Assembly (NCBI GenBank): GCA_902728285.1
Contig: CACVBU010000682.1
Span: 29,970 to 93,969, forward strand
Length of the DNA: 64,000 nucleotides
Direction of reading: 5' to 3'
Source: Clytia hemisphaerica
Lineage: Eukaryota; Cnidaria; Hydrozoa; Leptothecata; Clytiidae
In this document: positions 10,703 to 22,131 of the stretch, piece by piece
Position numbering within the stretch: position 1 is the stretch's first letter
Layout: the number at the start of each line of letters is the position of its first letter
The notes under the pieces: model-generated
Database searches by the model: none
What the model saw: only the letters and a program-made list of their open reading frames with translations
What the model was told of the DNA's origin: nothing
Made by a program: the position numbers and the translations under genes

Positions 10703-13364
10703 ATGGAGTTAGTAAAAGAACGCTTGAATCAAATGAAAGATGACTATGAAACTTCTAATGACAAGATCATCAAATTCGAAAGTGAACTCCAAGAAAGTCG
10801 ACGAAATTTAGAATCTGCTGTCAACGAGAAAGAATCACTTTTGAGGCGTATTGAAGTTGTCGAATCGCAAATCATCAATGCCAATAAGAATCGTGAACGG
10901 ATCGTTGATGATTTGAGGTATTTGGAACGCAATACAGATATCAATGAGGGGAAAAGAAAATTCCTCGAAAATAAAGAACTCGAAGGTGACATAAACATTT
11001 GTCGACTTGAAGAGAGATTATCTGAAGTTCGAGATAAGTTTTTTGAAAACTCCATCAAATGTGAAGAGGGTGAACGCAGGCTAGCCGTACTCCGATCCGA
11101 TTTTGATAAATTACGGTCTAGACGTTTGGAGATGCAGGAGCATGCGGTTTACTTGCAGCGAGATTTGGATGAAAAGACATTGAAATCACGTGAAATGGAG
11201 GATCACTTGGCAAACAATGGTGCCAAGGAATACGATGATGAAGCCAATCTAAGGATTGTTGAGGATTTGCATCGTGAGGAATTGGATCGAGAAGAAAGAG
11301 CCAGATTGAGAGTTCAAAAGCTACAACGCGTCATCGAAATGGTTGAAGGTACATTTATCAATTTTATTGAAGTGGGGAGGGTTACCAGGGTGTCTACGGG
11401 ACCTTGAAAACCTTGAAAACCTTGAAAATGAACCACCCAACCTTGAAAACCTTGAAAACTATCAATTTTCTGGGAAAAACCTTGAAAACCTTGAAAAATC
11501 GTTAAAAACCTTGAAAAGCACCATCCAGTCATTCAAAAAGTAAGAATAAGTAAAAAACCGCCTGCGGCGCTAAACCTTTATAACATTTAGAGAATTCCAT
11601 ATTTCCCTGTTTCTGTTGCGATTCTGTCACATATTTTTTTATCATTAGCTGAGTTTTTGTCACTAATTTTCCGTTTGCATGAGCCCTAAGAAATCGACTG
11701 TTCCCCAATTTTCAAATGACTTCAGGGCGTCTTGGAATAATGGCTGTTCATCAATAAAATTTCGAGGATTCCTTAAAACAACTCTTTTGGCAATTGATTT
11801 TTGTAAAAAACAAAATCAAAAACAAGGCGTTTTTTAGCCATTTGAAAGAGTCAAAATCAAAATTTTCTCTCGTCGGCGCAAACCATGGTTGCGCCTCCTC
11901 GGTCACTGTAAACAATTGGTTTTGCTTCTAATTCTTTATTTCAACAGTTGGAAGACTAGGGAGCTTGAGTATTTCCTTTTGTGGTATTCTTCTCGAGAGG
12001 GAGATAGGAATTTAACTGTGGAAGTAATTCCCCGGACACCAAAAGCGAATAAATTTTATTTGCTGTCCTCTATTTTTCTTTCACCTAGCACTCTGAAAAA
12101 AATAAAAAAAATTCTGTAAAGAGCCATATCAACTGAGTATCAAAAAAACTTGAAAAGTGCCAAAGTTTTTGCCAAAAAACCTTGAAAAACCACTTAAAAA
12201 TGACCAAAAAAACCTTGAAAACCTTGAAAACCCCGAAAAAAAATCCGTATACACCCTGGTTACGGTCTCTCTGAAGCAAGTCTGTAAAGTATATCATATT
12301 CCTTCATCAGATAGGCTAATTTCTTACTAATATCAAGGAAAACCAATCTGGAGTATATAGTCTATGAAATAGAGTTTGAAATTTATGACGAGGATTAGTT
12401 CCTTTCCTATACTTTAGGCGTACAAACTTTCGTGAGCAGAAACTTTCGCGAGGACGAAAAATTGCGAAATTCACAACATTTACTTTCGCGAATTTAACGG
12501 AAAATATTTTTCGCGAGCATAAACTTTCGCGAATCAAGACGTAAAATTGAGAATTTTCACATGAAAAAATGGCTTAGAGACACAAATACTTCTTGTGTTG
12601 GCTTGAAACATTTGTCTTTTGACTTATTAGTCCTTTAGCAGGCTAAAAAGTGCCATAAAAGTTACATTTTATTCAAAGTTTGAAGTTTTACAGATTTTCT
12701 ATTTTGTCAAGAATTTTTCGCGAGCATAAACTTTCGCGAATGGCCCTTCCTAGAATTTTTAAAGACATTTACTTTCGCGAAAAGGGCCAAAATTCGCGAA
12801 AATCGCGAAAGTTTCTGCTCGCGAAAGTTTCTACGCCTAAAGTATAGCCTGATCCCATAAAATAATCCAGCACCATCAGTTGAAGGGAATAGGGACCTTT
12901 AGCATCTAAGACGACGACTTGAATGAGGACGCGAAGTAAATCTTAAAATCGACGGACGGGTATGTGCGGAGGTTAAGGGTATGTTTTTCAAAATAGCAGA
13001 AATGCACTGTAAGGGTGGACTTTTGATAAATGCACCGTATGGGTGGAAATTTCAGCAAATCTAGGAAAAATTGCTAATTTTTGCTCGAAAATCTTGATTT
13101 TTTTGCTCTTTAGAGTTTAAAGGTTGAAAAGAAATGCACTGTAAGGGTAATTTCACCGATTTTTTCTGCACTGTAAGGGTGCGATTCTAAAAGCCAATTT
13201 TTTCGCCGCACACACGTCAGTTGGTAAACTCCCCCTCCCCCGGGATCGACAAAGACTTGAAATTGACACTGTTTTTATCTTTAGATCAAATAGAAGAGGT
13301 TCGTAGGCGAAAAAAGAAGCTGCAAGTTGAATACAAAAACTCTTTGGACATTATCGTGAATTAA
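10703..13364 (+). CDS. Tropomyosin-like coiled-coil protein
   Basis: The exons are 10703-11348 and 13285-13364, joined after one base of a codon; the product has about 241 residues. The first exon is nearly pure heptad-type sequence from residue 1 (MELVKERLNQMKDDYE) to about residue 215, with regularly spaced Leu/Ile/Val and many Glu, Arg and Lys. There is no proline-rich or globular domain, signal peptide or membrane segment. Patterns such as LEERLSEVRDKFFE and ERRLAVLRSDFDKLRSRR recall tropomyosin, but the protein is shorter than the usual 284 residues and lacks the canonical tropomyosin N-terminus, so I call it tropomyosin-like only. The short second exon ends in a basic stretch (EEVRRRKKKLQVEY) and the sequence NSLDIIVN. 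The single coding intron (1.9 kb) carries two DNA transposons. An acceptor-like TTTCAG lies 31 nt upstream of the start. Confidence 0.7.
11386..12258. mobile_element. hAT-like MITE with CTTGAAAAC subterminal repeats
   Basis: The ends CAGGGTGTCTACGG and, inverted, CAGGGTGTATACGG match at 13 of 14 bases. Flanking GTTAC occurs at 11381-11385 and 12259-12263, a likely target duplication. Just inside both ends are runs of CCTTGAAAA in the same (direct) orientation. The element lies in the intron of the coiled-coil gene. It is non-coding. Confidence 0.75.
12407..12847. mobile_element. 441-bp MITE rich in CTTTCGCGA repeats
   Basis: The terminal inverted repeats read CTATACTTTAGGCGTA at the left and TACGCCTAAAGTATAG at the right, followed by mirrored AAACTTTCGCGAGCA motifs. 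TATA at both tips fits a TA target as in Tc1/mariner elements. At least eight TTCGCGAA-type motifs lie inside, a local CpG enrichment in AT-rich DNA. It lies in the coiled-coil gene intron, 149 bp after the preceding hAT-like element. Confidence 0.75.
13003..13185 (+). repeat. Clustered GCACTGTAAGGGT repeats
   Basis: TGCACTGTAAGGGT or a one- to two-base variant occurs near 13004, 13039, 13135 and 13172. The spacing is irregular. The tract is in the intron of the coiled-coil gene and may be a fragment of another transposon. Confidence 0.45.
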
Positions 13365-15129
13365 GGAGAGCAATCAGCCATTTTTCTCTTGTTGCCATGG
13401 GTGTGGAAGCCATAATGTTTATGAATTGGACAGTCTAACCGCAAATTGTTCAAAAAGTCGAGATAATTAACAAAAAGGCAATTTATTCTTCCTGTGTTGA
13501 TCAAGTATTCATTTTTATCAATATTGAAAACATTTTGTTATATATTTATTTTTAAAAGAAGTTTTCATTTTTTAAAAGCAAAGTATTATATGCACTCTCG
13601 TTATTTTATTTGTTGCATAGGTAGTCAGTCACTATTTTTAAAGCTATATTGCACGTGTTTTTGACAAGGTTTATTAATTGAAATGACTATAGCTTGACTG
13701 CAAATACAAGTTGATAATAATGATGATTAATATAATACGTTTCGTAGGAAATAGTTTGATTTAAAAGCAAACAACTTTCAAAGACCAGCCTCCGATACTC
13801 CTCTCAATCGAGCTCGTTTTTATGTGTTATAAAACAGCATATACTCATATCATTTCATAAATTCATTAAGAAGAAAAGGACTTGGATGTAGGGAGTTCTA
13901 ACTTTTTTTCACTGTTCGTGTATATATGTTCTCATGGAAAATATCTTGAATATTTTTTTCTGAAGACTATTTCGTGACTAGACTTCTGTTTCACTTTTTC
14001 TTTCACAGTATTTCAGAATTTTCAGGCTTTCAATTATTAATATTTCATTATTTTCTCGAAAAGCCTTTTTCCTTCTAAATCTAAGGAAAATGAAAAGTCA
14101 AAACAATCTCTGTAAGGCTTTATGAAGAAGTCTTTCCTATTTTTTTTTATTCAAATTTAAGGACTAGTGTAAATGGTCCCTTAATCCAATAATACTTTCG
14201 TTTTCTCGATGGCATTTTAGAAGGATTTTGAAAATGATACCATTTTTTGATAGTACTTCAATTGCCATGGATACGAACTTTTCTTTCACACCCTCCTTTT
14301 ATTTATACGCAACCAGAAGAGGGTTCTTTAAACTGCAACACTTAAGAATATCAAATAAATTTAGAAAAGCAGTTTATTTTGAAGAATAATATTAATATAA
14401 GCAATGTATATTATGATAATAAATTTTCTTTTATATTGAAGTTGTTTTTATTTTGCCATTGAGAAATTATTATTATTATTATTAGCATATTGTAAAGAAA
14501 ATTGAAGAATTTAAAGGAAAGTAGATCTTTGGCATGATTACTGTCAACTTTTGAGTTTGAATCTCGAATAACTCAGTGATAAGTCTGTAATGAAACTTAA
14601 TCTGAAACTTTCTCCTAAATTCTCAACTAGCGATTGAAAACTTTCAAGAGATCTCCAATACTTTCAACATTTTGAAAAATGCAAAGAAATAACAGTCGAT
14701 TGGAATCTGTCCAAGCTCATACTGATCTAATTTGGTTCTTTTAAAGCTAATTTGTTTTCTAATTATTATAATAACCTTGTTTATAACCAGCTATTTAAAA
14801 TCAATCTTAGAATTTCTGAACTAAGGATTAAAAGTAACATTTGAACATTAAAAAAATCAGAATCGTGACAGTCGATTGAAATTCTTCCAGACTTAGTCTG
14901 ATGTAAAATCGTATTTGGTCCTTTTTAGGCTTATTTATTTATTTTCTAAATCAGCTTGTTGATAACAGCTAATCAAAGTCATTCTTAGAATTCCTATGGA
15001 ATAGGATCAGACCATCACACCATATAAGACTAAAGTTCAAAATTGTATAAAAAAAATTTTTATTTTAGCACAAGTATAACTGTTACTCAACAAGCAAGCT
15101 ATCACACATAATTTGATACTTGATCAATC
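13365..15129. other. Intergenic, AT-rich
   Basis: No gene was seen between the coiled-coil gene and MIOX. It contains a diverged tandem duplication near 14692-15010 and, at 15068, an acceptor-like TTTTATTTTAG about 61 bases before the MIOX start. Confidence 0.6.
14692..15010 (+). repeat. Diverged 176-bp tandem duplication
   Basis: ACAGTCGATTG(G/A)AAT begins at 14692 and again at 14868. The following roughly 140 bases align with shared landmarks TTTGGT(T/C)CTTTT, TTATAACCAGCTA/TGATAACAGCTAA and TCTTAGAATTYCT. It lies in the presumed promoter region of MIOX. Confidence 0.5.
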
Positions 15130-18100
15130 ATGAGGGTTTTGATTCCGGTAAGACATAAATTAACTTAGATTTAGAAGATTAAATTGATCAGTTTCTTCAA
15201 TGACTTCTAAGTTTAAATTTAAAAACAGTCAAGCAATATATTTCGGTTGTATCACCATTCTCAAGCTTATAAAAATACAAGTACTAGTAATACATACACC
15301 TTGAGAAAGGTGATACCACCGAAATATATTGCTTGACTGTTTTTAAATTTTAAACTTTGAAAAACGGCTTCAAATTATAACAATTCAATGACTTCATTCT
15401 TAATATATACTGGACTAAAGCATAGTGAAAAACAAAAGCTGCAAAGTCCAATTCGCACGCTTTTTCGAAGTTTGTCTTCTCTATCGCAGAATACAAGTTG
15501 ATGTTCTTATATCTTTTTTTGTTTTAGAAATTGGACACTGCCACTATTGGCGATCCATCAGAATCGTACAGACCAGAAAAGATCTCAAGAACTAAAAAGA
15601 CTAAAGAACAATTTCGTAATTATGATGTATGGAAGTTTATTAGATAATTTCTATCCCCACTATGTTAGTTGATTGATTACATGTTTTCCTTTTTAAGAAA
15701 GTCAAATATTTTGATTTTAAGCCTTAAAATGTTCTTAACTTGTTCTTAACATGTCGGAGATGAGAAGCCTTATGTTCCTATATAGTTTGTTCTTATAAAA
15801 AAAACGTGTACTAGAAATTGATTCAGTGTGATGGGTAAGAGTTGAATATGGACTGAAGTACAATGCTTTTATATTTACTCATTTCAGGAGAATCTTCAAA
15901 CAGATATGGTGAAGAAAACTTACCTTCTAATGCATGAGAAACAATGCGTTCAATTTGTCAAAAAAATGGTAATTTCTTTCTGTTTCTTTTCATTCATTCT
16001 GTGAATTTCCATAGGAAAAATGATCGCTTTCATTTTCAGGACCTTATATATCGTCGAATTAACGATTTTATCGATGAATCTATCAATACATAACATATCG
16101 ATAGACTTTCATCGATAGAAATTTAACGCCCCTTAGAACCTCTAAGATCTCCAAACAACCGTCAACGTTTCTACAATTTTAGGGGTTGTAAACACTTCGT
16201 TTCCTTTGAGACAGGGTTGTAAACACCTCGTTTTTATTGAGGCAGGGGTTGTAAACACTTCGTTTCCTTTGAGACAGGGTTGTAAACACTTCGTTTTCAT
16301 TGAGACAGGGTTGTAAACACTTCGTTTTCATTGAGACAGGATTGTAAACACTTCGTTTCCTTTGAGGCAGGGTTGTAAGCACTTCGTTTTCATCGAGGCA
16401 GGGTTGTAAACACTTCGTTTTCTTTGAGACAGGGTTGTAAACACTTCGTTTCCTTTGAGGCAGGGTTGTAAGCACTTCGTTTTCATCGAGGCAGGGTTGT
16501 AAACACTTCGTTTTCTTTGAGACAGGGTTGTAAACACTTCGTTTCCTTTGAGGCAGGGGTGTAAGCACTTCGTTTTCATCGAGGCAGGGGTGTAAACACC
16601 TCGTTTTTATTGAGGCAGGGGTTGTAAACACTTCGTTTCCTTTGAGACAGGGTTGTAAACACTTCGTTTTCATTGAGACAGGGTTGTAAACACTTCGTTT
16701 TCATTGAGACAGGGTTGTAAACACTTCGTTTTCATTGAGACAGGGTTGTAAACACTTCGTTTTCATTGAGACAGGGTTGTAAACACCTCGTTTTCATTGA
16801 GACAGGGTTGTAAACACTTCGTTTCCTTTGAGACAGGGTTGTAAACACCTCGTTTTCTTTGAGGCAGGGTTGTAAACACTTCGTTTCCTTTGAGACATGG
16901 TTGTAAGCACTTCGTTTCCTTTGAGGCAGGGGTGTAAGCACTTCGTTTTTATTGGGGTAGGGGTGTAAGCACTTCGTTTTCATTGAGACAGGGTTGTAAA
17001 CACCTCGTTTTCTTTGAGACAGGGTTGTAAACACTTCGTTTCCTTTGAGACAGGGTTGTAAACACTTCGTTTCCTTTGAGACAGGGTTGTAAACACTTCG
17101 TTTCCTTTGAGACAGGGTTGTAAACACTTCGTTTCCTTTGAGACAGGGTTGTAAACACTTCGTTTTCATTGAGACAGGGTTGTAAGCACTTCGTTTTCTT
17201 TGAGGCAGGGTTGTAAACACTTCGTTTTTATTGAGACAGGGTTGTAAACACTTCGTTTCCTTTGAGACAGGGTTGTAAACACCTCGTTTTCTTTGAGACA
17301 GGGTTGTAAACACTTCGTTTTCATTGAGACAGGGTTGTAAACACCTCGTTTTCTTTGAGACAGGGTTGTAAACACCTCGTTTTTATTGAGGCAGGGGTTG
17401 TAAACACTTCGTTTTCATTGAGACAGGGTTGTAAACTCTTCGTTTTCATTGAGACAGGGTTGTAAACACTTCGTTTTCATTGAGGCAGGGGTTGTAAACA
17501 CTTCGTTTTCATTGAGACAGGGTTGTAAACTCTTCGTTTTCATTGAGACAGGGTTGTAAACACTTCGTTTTCATTGAGACAGGGTTGTAAACACCTCGTT
17601 TTCTTTGAGGCAGGGTTGTAAACACTTCGTTTCCTTTGAGACAGGGTTGTAAACACTTCGTTTCCTTTGAGGCAGGGGTGTAAGCACTTCGTTTTCATTG
17701 GGGCAGGGGTGTAAGCACTTCGTTTTCATTGAGACAGGGTTGTAAACACCTCGTTTTCTTTGAGACAGGGTTGTAAACACTTCGTTTCCTTTGAGACAGG
17801 GTTGTAAACACTTCGTTTCCTTTGAGACAGGGTTGTAAACACTTCGTTTCCTTTGAGACAGGGTTGTAAACACTTCGTTTCCTTTGAGACAGGGTTGTAA
17901 ACACTTCGTTTTTATTGAGACAGGGTTGTAAGCACTTCGTTTTCATTGAGGCAGGGGTGTAAACACTTCGTTTTCTTTGAGGCAGGGGTGTAAACACTTC
18001 GTTTTCTTTGAGGCAGAGGTGTAAGCACTTCGTTTTCATTGAGGCAGAGGTGTAAACACTTCGTTTTCATTGAGGCAGGGGTTGTTTTATTGAGGCAGGG

Positions 18101-20348
18101 GTGTAAGCACTTCGTTTTCATTGAGTCAGGGGTGTAAACACTTCGTTTTCTTTGAGGCAGGGGTGTAAGCACTTCGTTTTCTTTGAGGCAGAGGTGTAAG
18201 CACTTCGTTTTCATTGAGGCAGGGGTGTAAGCACTTTATTTTTAGAGACAGGGGTGTAAGCACTTCATTTTTTTTGTTTTGTAGCATGAAAAATGGTGCG
18301 AGTTCAATCATGCAGAGATGACAATGATGGAAGCCATCATGTTATTGGATAATCTGGTGGACGAATCTGACCCTGATGTAGGTACCCATTAAGTAAACCT
18401 TAAATAGTATGTTTTTTTACAGGCAGGTTGGATGATTATCATATGGGTGGCATAATGAAACTTTTGGCACTAAATCAAATGTTGTCACTTCCTCCAGAGC
18501 TATTCATGCATACTTATCATTTCTTAGATGATAAATTATCATTTTTCCTTTTTTACAGACGGACCTACCAAACTCAATACATGCATTTCAAACAGCTGAA
18601 CGTATTCGAGAAAAATACCCCGATGATGGTATGTAATACCTAAAATATTTTTTGCTGTATGTGTCATATTGTGGCTCTGAATGCATTATAGATATAAAAA
18701 CTAATTTTGTTGGAGGATGAGCAGAAGCCTAAACTGAAAAGTTTTCTTATAAACCAAGCTTTGCCTCAAATTTCCTTTATAAAATCTTTTTTCTTTCCAC
18801 TGATTTTACAAAATCCTATAACATTTTCACCTCAGACTGGTTGCACCTGACTGGATTGATCCATGATGCTGGGAAGGTGATGGCGTTATGGGGCGAACCA
18901 CAATGGGCGGTTGTGGGTGATACTTTTCCTATTGGGTGTCGCTTTCAAGAAGAATGTGTTTTTCATCGATTCTTCGAGATGAACCCTGATTACAATAACT
19001 CGAACTATAAGTAAGACATTTATTTTGATTATTACCATCATACAGTTTCTTGATTTTTCGATAACCCAAAGAGTTTGTGAGGGTCAGGTCTACAAAGCGA
19101 TTTTAACTTGGTCACGTCAATCATTGACAAATCCGTTTGTTCGTCTGCTTGACGTGGTTACGTTGATTCCAAAGGTGGGTTGCCATCAACATGATCTGAC
19201 AACCTGCTTCCATTGTCTTCACTACTTACTCGGATCGAGCAGCTGCTCGTGTTGTTTATGTTGTTAAGAATGAGACTAGTGTAGTTTTAGGTATTTAAAA
19301 TTTCACACCGTCTGTATGAACGACAATCACCATAAGGTAATGTAAACAAGTTGAGCTGTATTTAGAACCCCATATTATATTCCTCAACGAATCAACTTTT
19401 ACTTTCTGTTTACTTTAGCACAAAGAATGGTATTTACAAAGAACATTGTGGATTGGACAATGTCACGATGTCATGGGGCCACGATGGTAAACACCAAAGA
19501 CTTTTCATCTAGTTTGGGAAAATGCAAAAACCTTCAATTATAAGAAGAACCGTTTTTTATTCAGATTGTCATATTGTTAATATCTGGATGTTCTTCTGCG
19601 TTTACCAACATGGGGGATAAAAAAATGATTTTCGAATGTTACGTCACAGTTTTTGACGAATCAAATAACTAAAAATGGATCATTTGACGTTCGAAAATCT
19701 ATCCCACCTCACCTAGCCGGGTCAGCCTGCCTCCATATGAAAAGCCCTTAATAAAAAGGCATAAATTCATTATAATACCCCGCATTATTATTCTACATCT
19801 ACCTTTAGAATACATGTACCGACTTTTGAAGTTCAACAAAACAAGCTTACCTGAAGAAGCTCTTTATCGCATTCGTTACCATTCATTTTATCCTTTCCAT
19901 GGGAGTGACGCGTACATGAATTTGTGTGATGAGAAAGATATCAAGTGGCAAGAAAAGTTGAAGGAATTCAGGTAAGTAATAATTAATGACACAACACTGT
20001 TTCTAAGCACGAAAAAAATACCAACTTTTAAGTTTGAATTTCTTTTGTAAAACCTGCACTTCGAGTTTGACACCTTTCCTTATCACTAGAAATATAATAA
20101 GTCTGAGTGGAAAAGGAGCTATTAAGCTCAGCCACTTTAAACGCACAAATCACAACCCAATCATACTGTACATAGAAAGTTACCCTTCGGAAAAAGAAAA
20201 GAAAGAACGAATCCTATTTCCATATTTTTCTTTTTCCAGTACGTTCGATTTGTATTCGAAAGCAGAATCGATTCCAGACGTGAAAGCATTGACACCTTAC
20301 TATCAATCACTCATTGACAAATACATTCCTGGTGTTCTGAAATGGTAG
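15130..20348 (+). CDS. MIOX: Myo-inositol oxygenase
   Basis: The nine exons are 15130-15147, 15528-15626, 15888-15968, 18285-18377, 18559-18628, 18836-19010, 19419-19486, 19809-19971 and 20240-20348. All junctions agree in phase and give 291 residues (human 285). The enzyme cleaves myo-inositol to D-glucuronate with O2 at a di-iron centre in the cytosol. Every known ligand is visible: His105 (IHAFQTAE), His130 and Asp131 (LIHDAGK, with Lys134), His200 (SWGHD), His226 (RYHSFYP) and Asp259 (FDLYSK). The C-terminus [10 protein letters not shown] is nearly invariant in the family. The first exon encodes only MRVLIP but has a good donor (GTAAGA) and fits the family N-terminus. Intron 1 carries a 150-bp foldback MITE. 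Intron 3 (15969-18284) is almost wholly a 31-bp minisatellite. An acceptor-like site lies 61 nt upstream of the start. Confidence 0.95.
15209..15357. mobile_element. 150-bp foldback MITE in MIOX intron 1
   Basis: Arms of about 60 bases starting AAGTTTAAATTTAAAAACAG pair with an almost perfect inverted copy around a loop near 15270-15300. The arms include CAATATATTTCGGT and TCAAGCAATAT. This would fold into a long hairpin in the pre-mRNA. Confidence 0.75.
16182..18271 (+). repeat. 31-bp minisatellite, about 67 copies, in MIOX intron 3
   Basis: The unit reads, in two halves, GGGTTGTAAACACTTCG and TTTTCATTGAGACA. Variants are mixed along the array: CTTTGAGACA or ATTGAGGCA ends, TTTCC for TTTTC, GTAAGC for GTAAAC, and an extra G. 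At about 18080 one unit is shortened. The array fills nearly all of the intron and ends about 13 bases before the exon 4 acceptor. Because 31 is not a multiple of three and the unit has no stop on the minus strand, long minus-strand open frames arise with no likely coding meaning. A CRISPR is excluded: there are no distinct spacers. Confidence 0.95.
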
Positions 20349-20556
20349 ACCACACCAATCATTGACATTATTCAATCATTTGGTGATGGTTATGGCGAAG
20401 TCTTGAAAATTCGTTGTACTTTCGTCAAACTAAACAATGAAGTTGGCTTAGTTAATTCTTTCTTCTGTAAAAAAGACAATTTTTATACACCCTTTTATTT
20501 TTAAATTTTATTCACCCGTTTTATTTTTATTAAATTTTTTATTCGCCCGTTTTATA

Positions 20557-20562
20557 AATAAA
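20557..20562 (+). promoter_or_regulatory. Polyadenylation signal AATAAA, probably MIOX
   Basis: AATAAA lies 209 bases after the MIOX stop, in a T-rich 3' untranslated region with near repeats of TTTTATTC(A/G)CCCGTTTTAT. It is the first canonical hexamer downstream of the stop. Confidence 0.5.
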
Positions 20563-20699
20563 TGTCACTATCGTAGTTTGGTAATTCCTCATGAAGATTA
20601 ATTTTCTAATCAACTTTGAGGTTTTGAAAATCATGGTAGGCTTTTATTTACACGTATTATTTTTTAAACGTATCCATTTTAATTTAAGTAGTACATACA

Positions 20700-20880
20700 G
20701 CTCCAGGGGAGGTACAAACCAAGTAACCCTTTGGCCAACTGACCGGTGTGTCACCGGGTTCGAAAGAATGATGGATTCCCCTACTTCCTCTATAGATACA
20801 CTTCCTATGTATCTATATAAGAAACTCTTTTCGCTAAAGGAGGAGCAGAAGCCTAACCGTGCGACTGATTTTTCTAGTTA
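20700..20880 (+). repeat. SINE-like fragment
   Basis: It has a B-box-like CACCGGGTTCGAAAG near 20753-20767 and a 3' part AAGAAACTCTTTTCGCTAAA at 20820-20839 followed by GGAGGAGCAGAAGCCTAA. The latter motif recurs at 55551-55580, and GATGAGCAGAAGCCTAA also at about 18716, pointing to a dispersed family. Confidence 0.5.
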
Positions 20881-22131
20881 AGTGTTTTTTGCAACCCAGC
20901 CTCTACTCTTTGATGTGGAAATAGGTAGAATATGTACAGTAGCTTTTCCCCATATTTGCCTGAGTATCCCGCCTCCCCTGGTTTTAGCTATGCAAATGCT
21001 GTGTTTTTCAGGCATGCATGATTTGTTTCAAATAATTTACCTTCTTATCTACAATCAGCACCGAAATATATTGGCAATTTTGGGTATTTTAACGTTTTTC
21101 AGAATTTAAAGGTCGAAGCGAGAATTTTCACTTTGCTTCATCGAATTTTTCGATTTAGGAGGGGTTTTAAGTGGCTTCCAGGCTATATTCTCTGCCTTAT
21201 TGGAACATTTTTGAGCTTTTAGATCCTAAGATCCTAAGGTTTTAAGTCTTAAATCTCACGTTAAAACTTAGAGTTAAAACTCTACTTCCGAACTGTACTT
21301 CAAAGCACTTAAAATCACTTCCGGTTTTAAAGTTTCGAGGGAATTTCCCTTTTTTGCCAAATATTTCGGCGCCGATTGTAGTGTAAATAGACATCTTACG
21401 AGTCATTGCTTTTCTCAAGTATTTTTATTTAATACAATCGTGTTTTAAATACTGTAACTGTGTTAATAATTTGATCAAATTTGGATCAATTCTCGTCATA
21501 TTTCTTTGTTTCCTGGGTGAGGTTCATTTGCTTCTTTCTTTTTCTTTTGCGCAATAATGTAATATAAGCACACAAAATATATTTCTACTCTGTTTTGATC
21601 TTTATTTTATCAGGACACCCTGTATTTAATCGTTCGTTATATGAATCACTGGAGAAAATGTTCAATGTTCATTAATTCGAGTAATTCCCAGTTATTTCTA
21701 CACGATTTCCATTTGAAATTGTGATGAGAAAACAGTATTCTATCTCATTTTGTTCGTTGTATTTTATTTTATTCAATTGTATCAAATGGATTCTAAACAA
21801 AGGAATATAAGTTATCGTGTGATTATCCGTGTATTGTTGTTTTAATTACGAGGCTTAGATTTACGAGGGCTATTAGCTGATTTCATTATCATATCGTTAT
21901 TACAGGAAAATCCAATTTCCAAATTTAGCTCACTTCACGGCGCGGCGGAAAAAATCAAAAATCTGTAAAATCCTGCTTTTCAAGCATGATTTCGACAGGT
22001 TTTGAACCATACTAGCGACAACAATCGCTAAAATGGTAGTCTTAGTTGTGTTGTCCATGATGAGTAACTCCGGGACTTCGCTGAGGTGAAAACTAGTTTC
22101 AAAAGCCCAAAAGGTTTTCCATCTGCTGTTC

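Noticed and set aside
16182-18271. CRISPR array
   Set aside because: The units are contiguous and near-identical with no unique spacers, and the genome is eukaryotic.
16179-18311. Several minus-strand open frames of 60-193 codons with repeats such as [17 protein letters not shown]
   Set aside because: They are the 31-bp minisatellite read in three frames; the unit simply lacks minus-strand stops. There is no start context or splice signals, and the array lies in a MIOX intron.
19612-19718. Possible small MITE in MIOX intron 7
   Set aside because: GATTTTCGAA and its partner give only a short imperfect inverted match; tips and target duplication are unclear.
20591-21109. Two plus-strand frames of 96 and 75 codons after MIOX
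   Set aside because: They overlap SINE-like sequence, show no homology and lack splice or start context.
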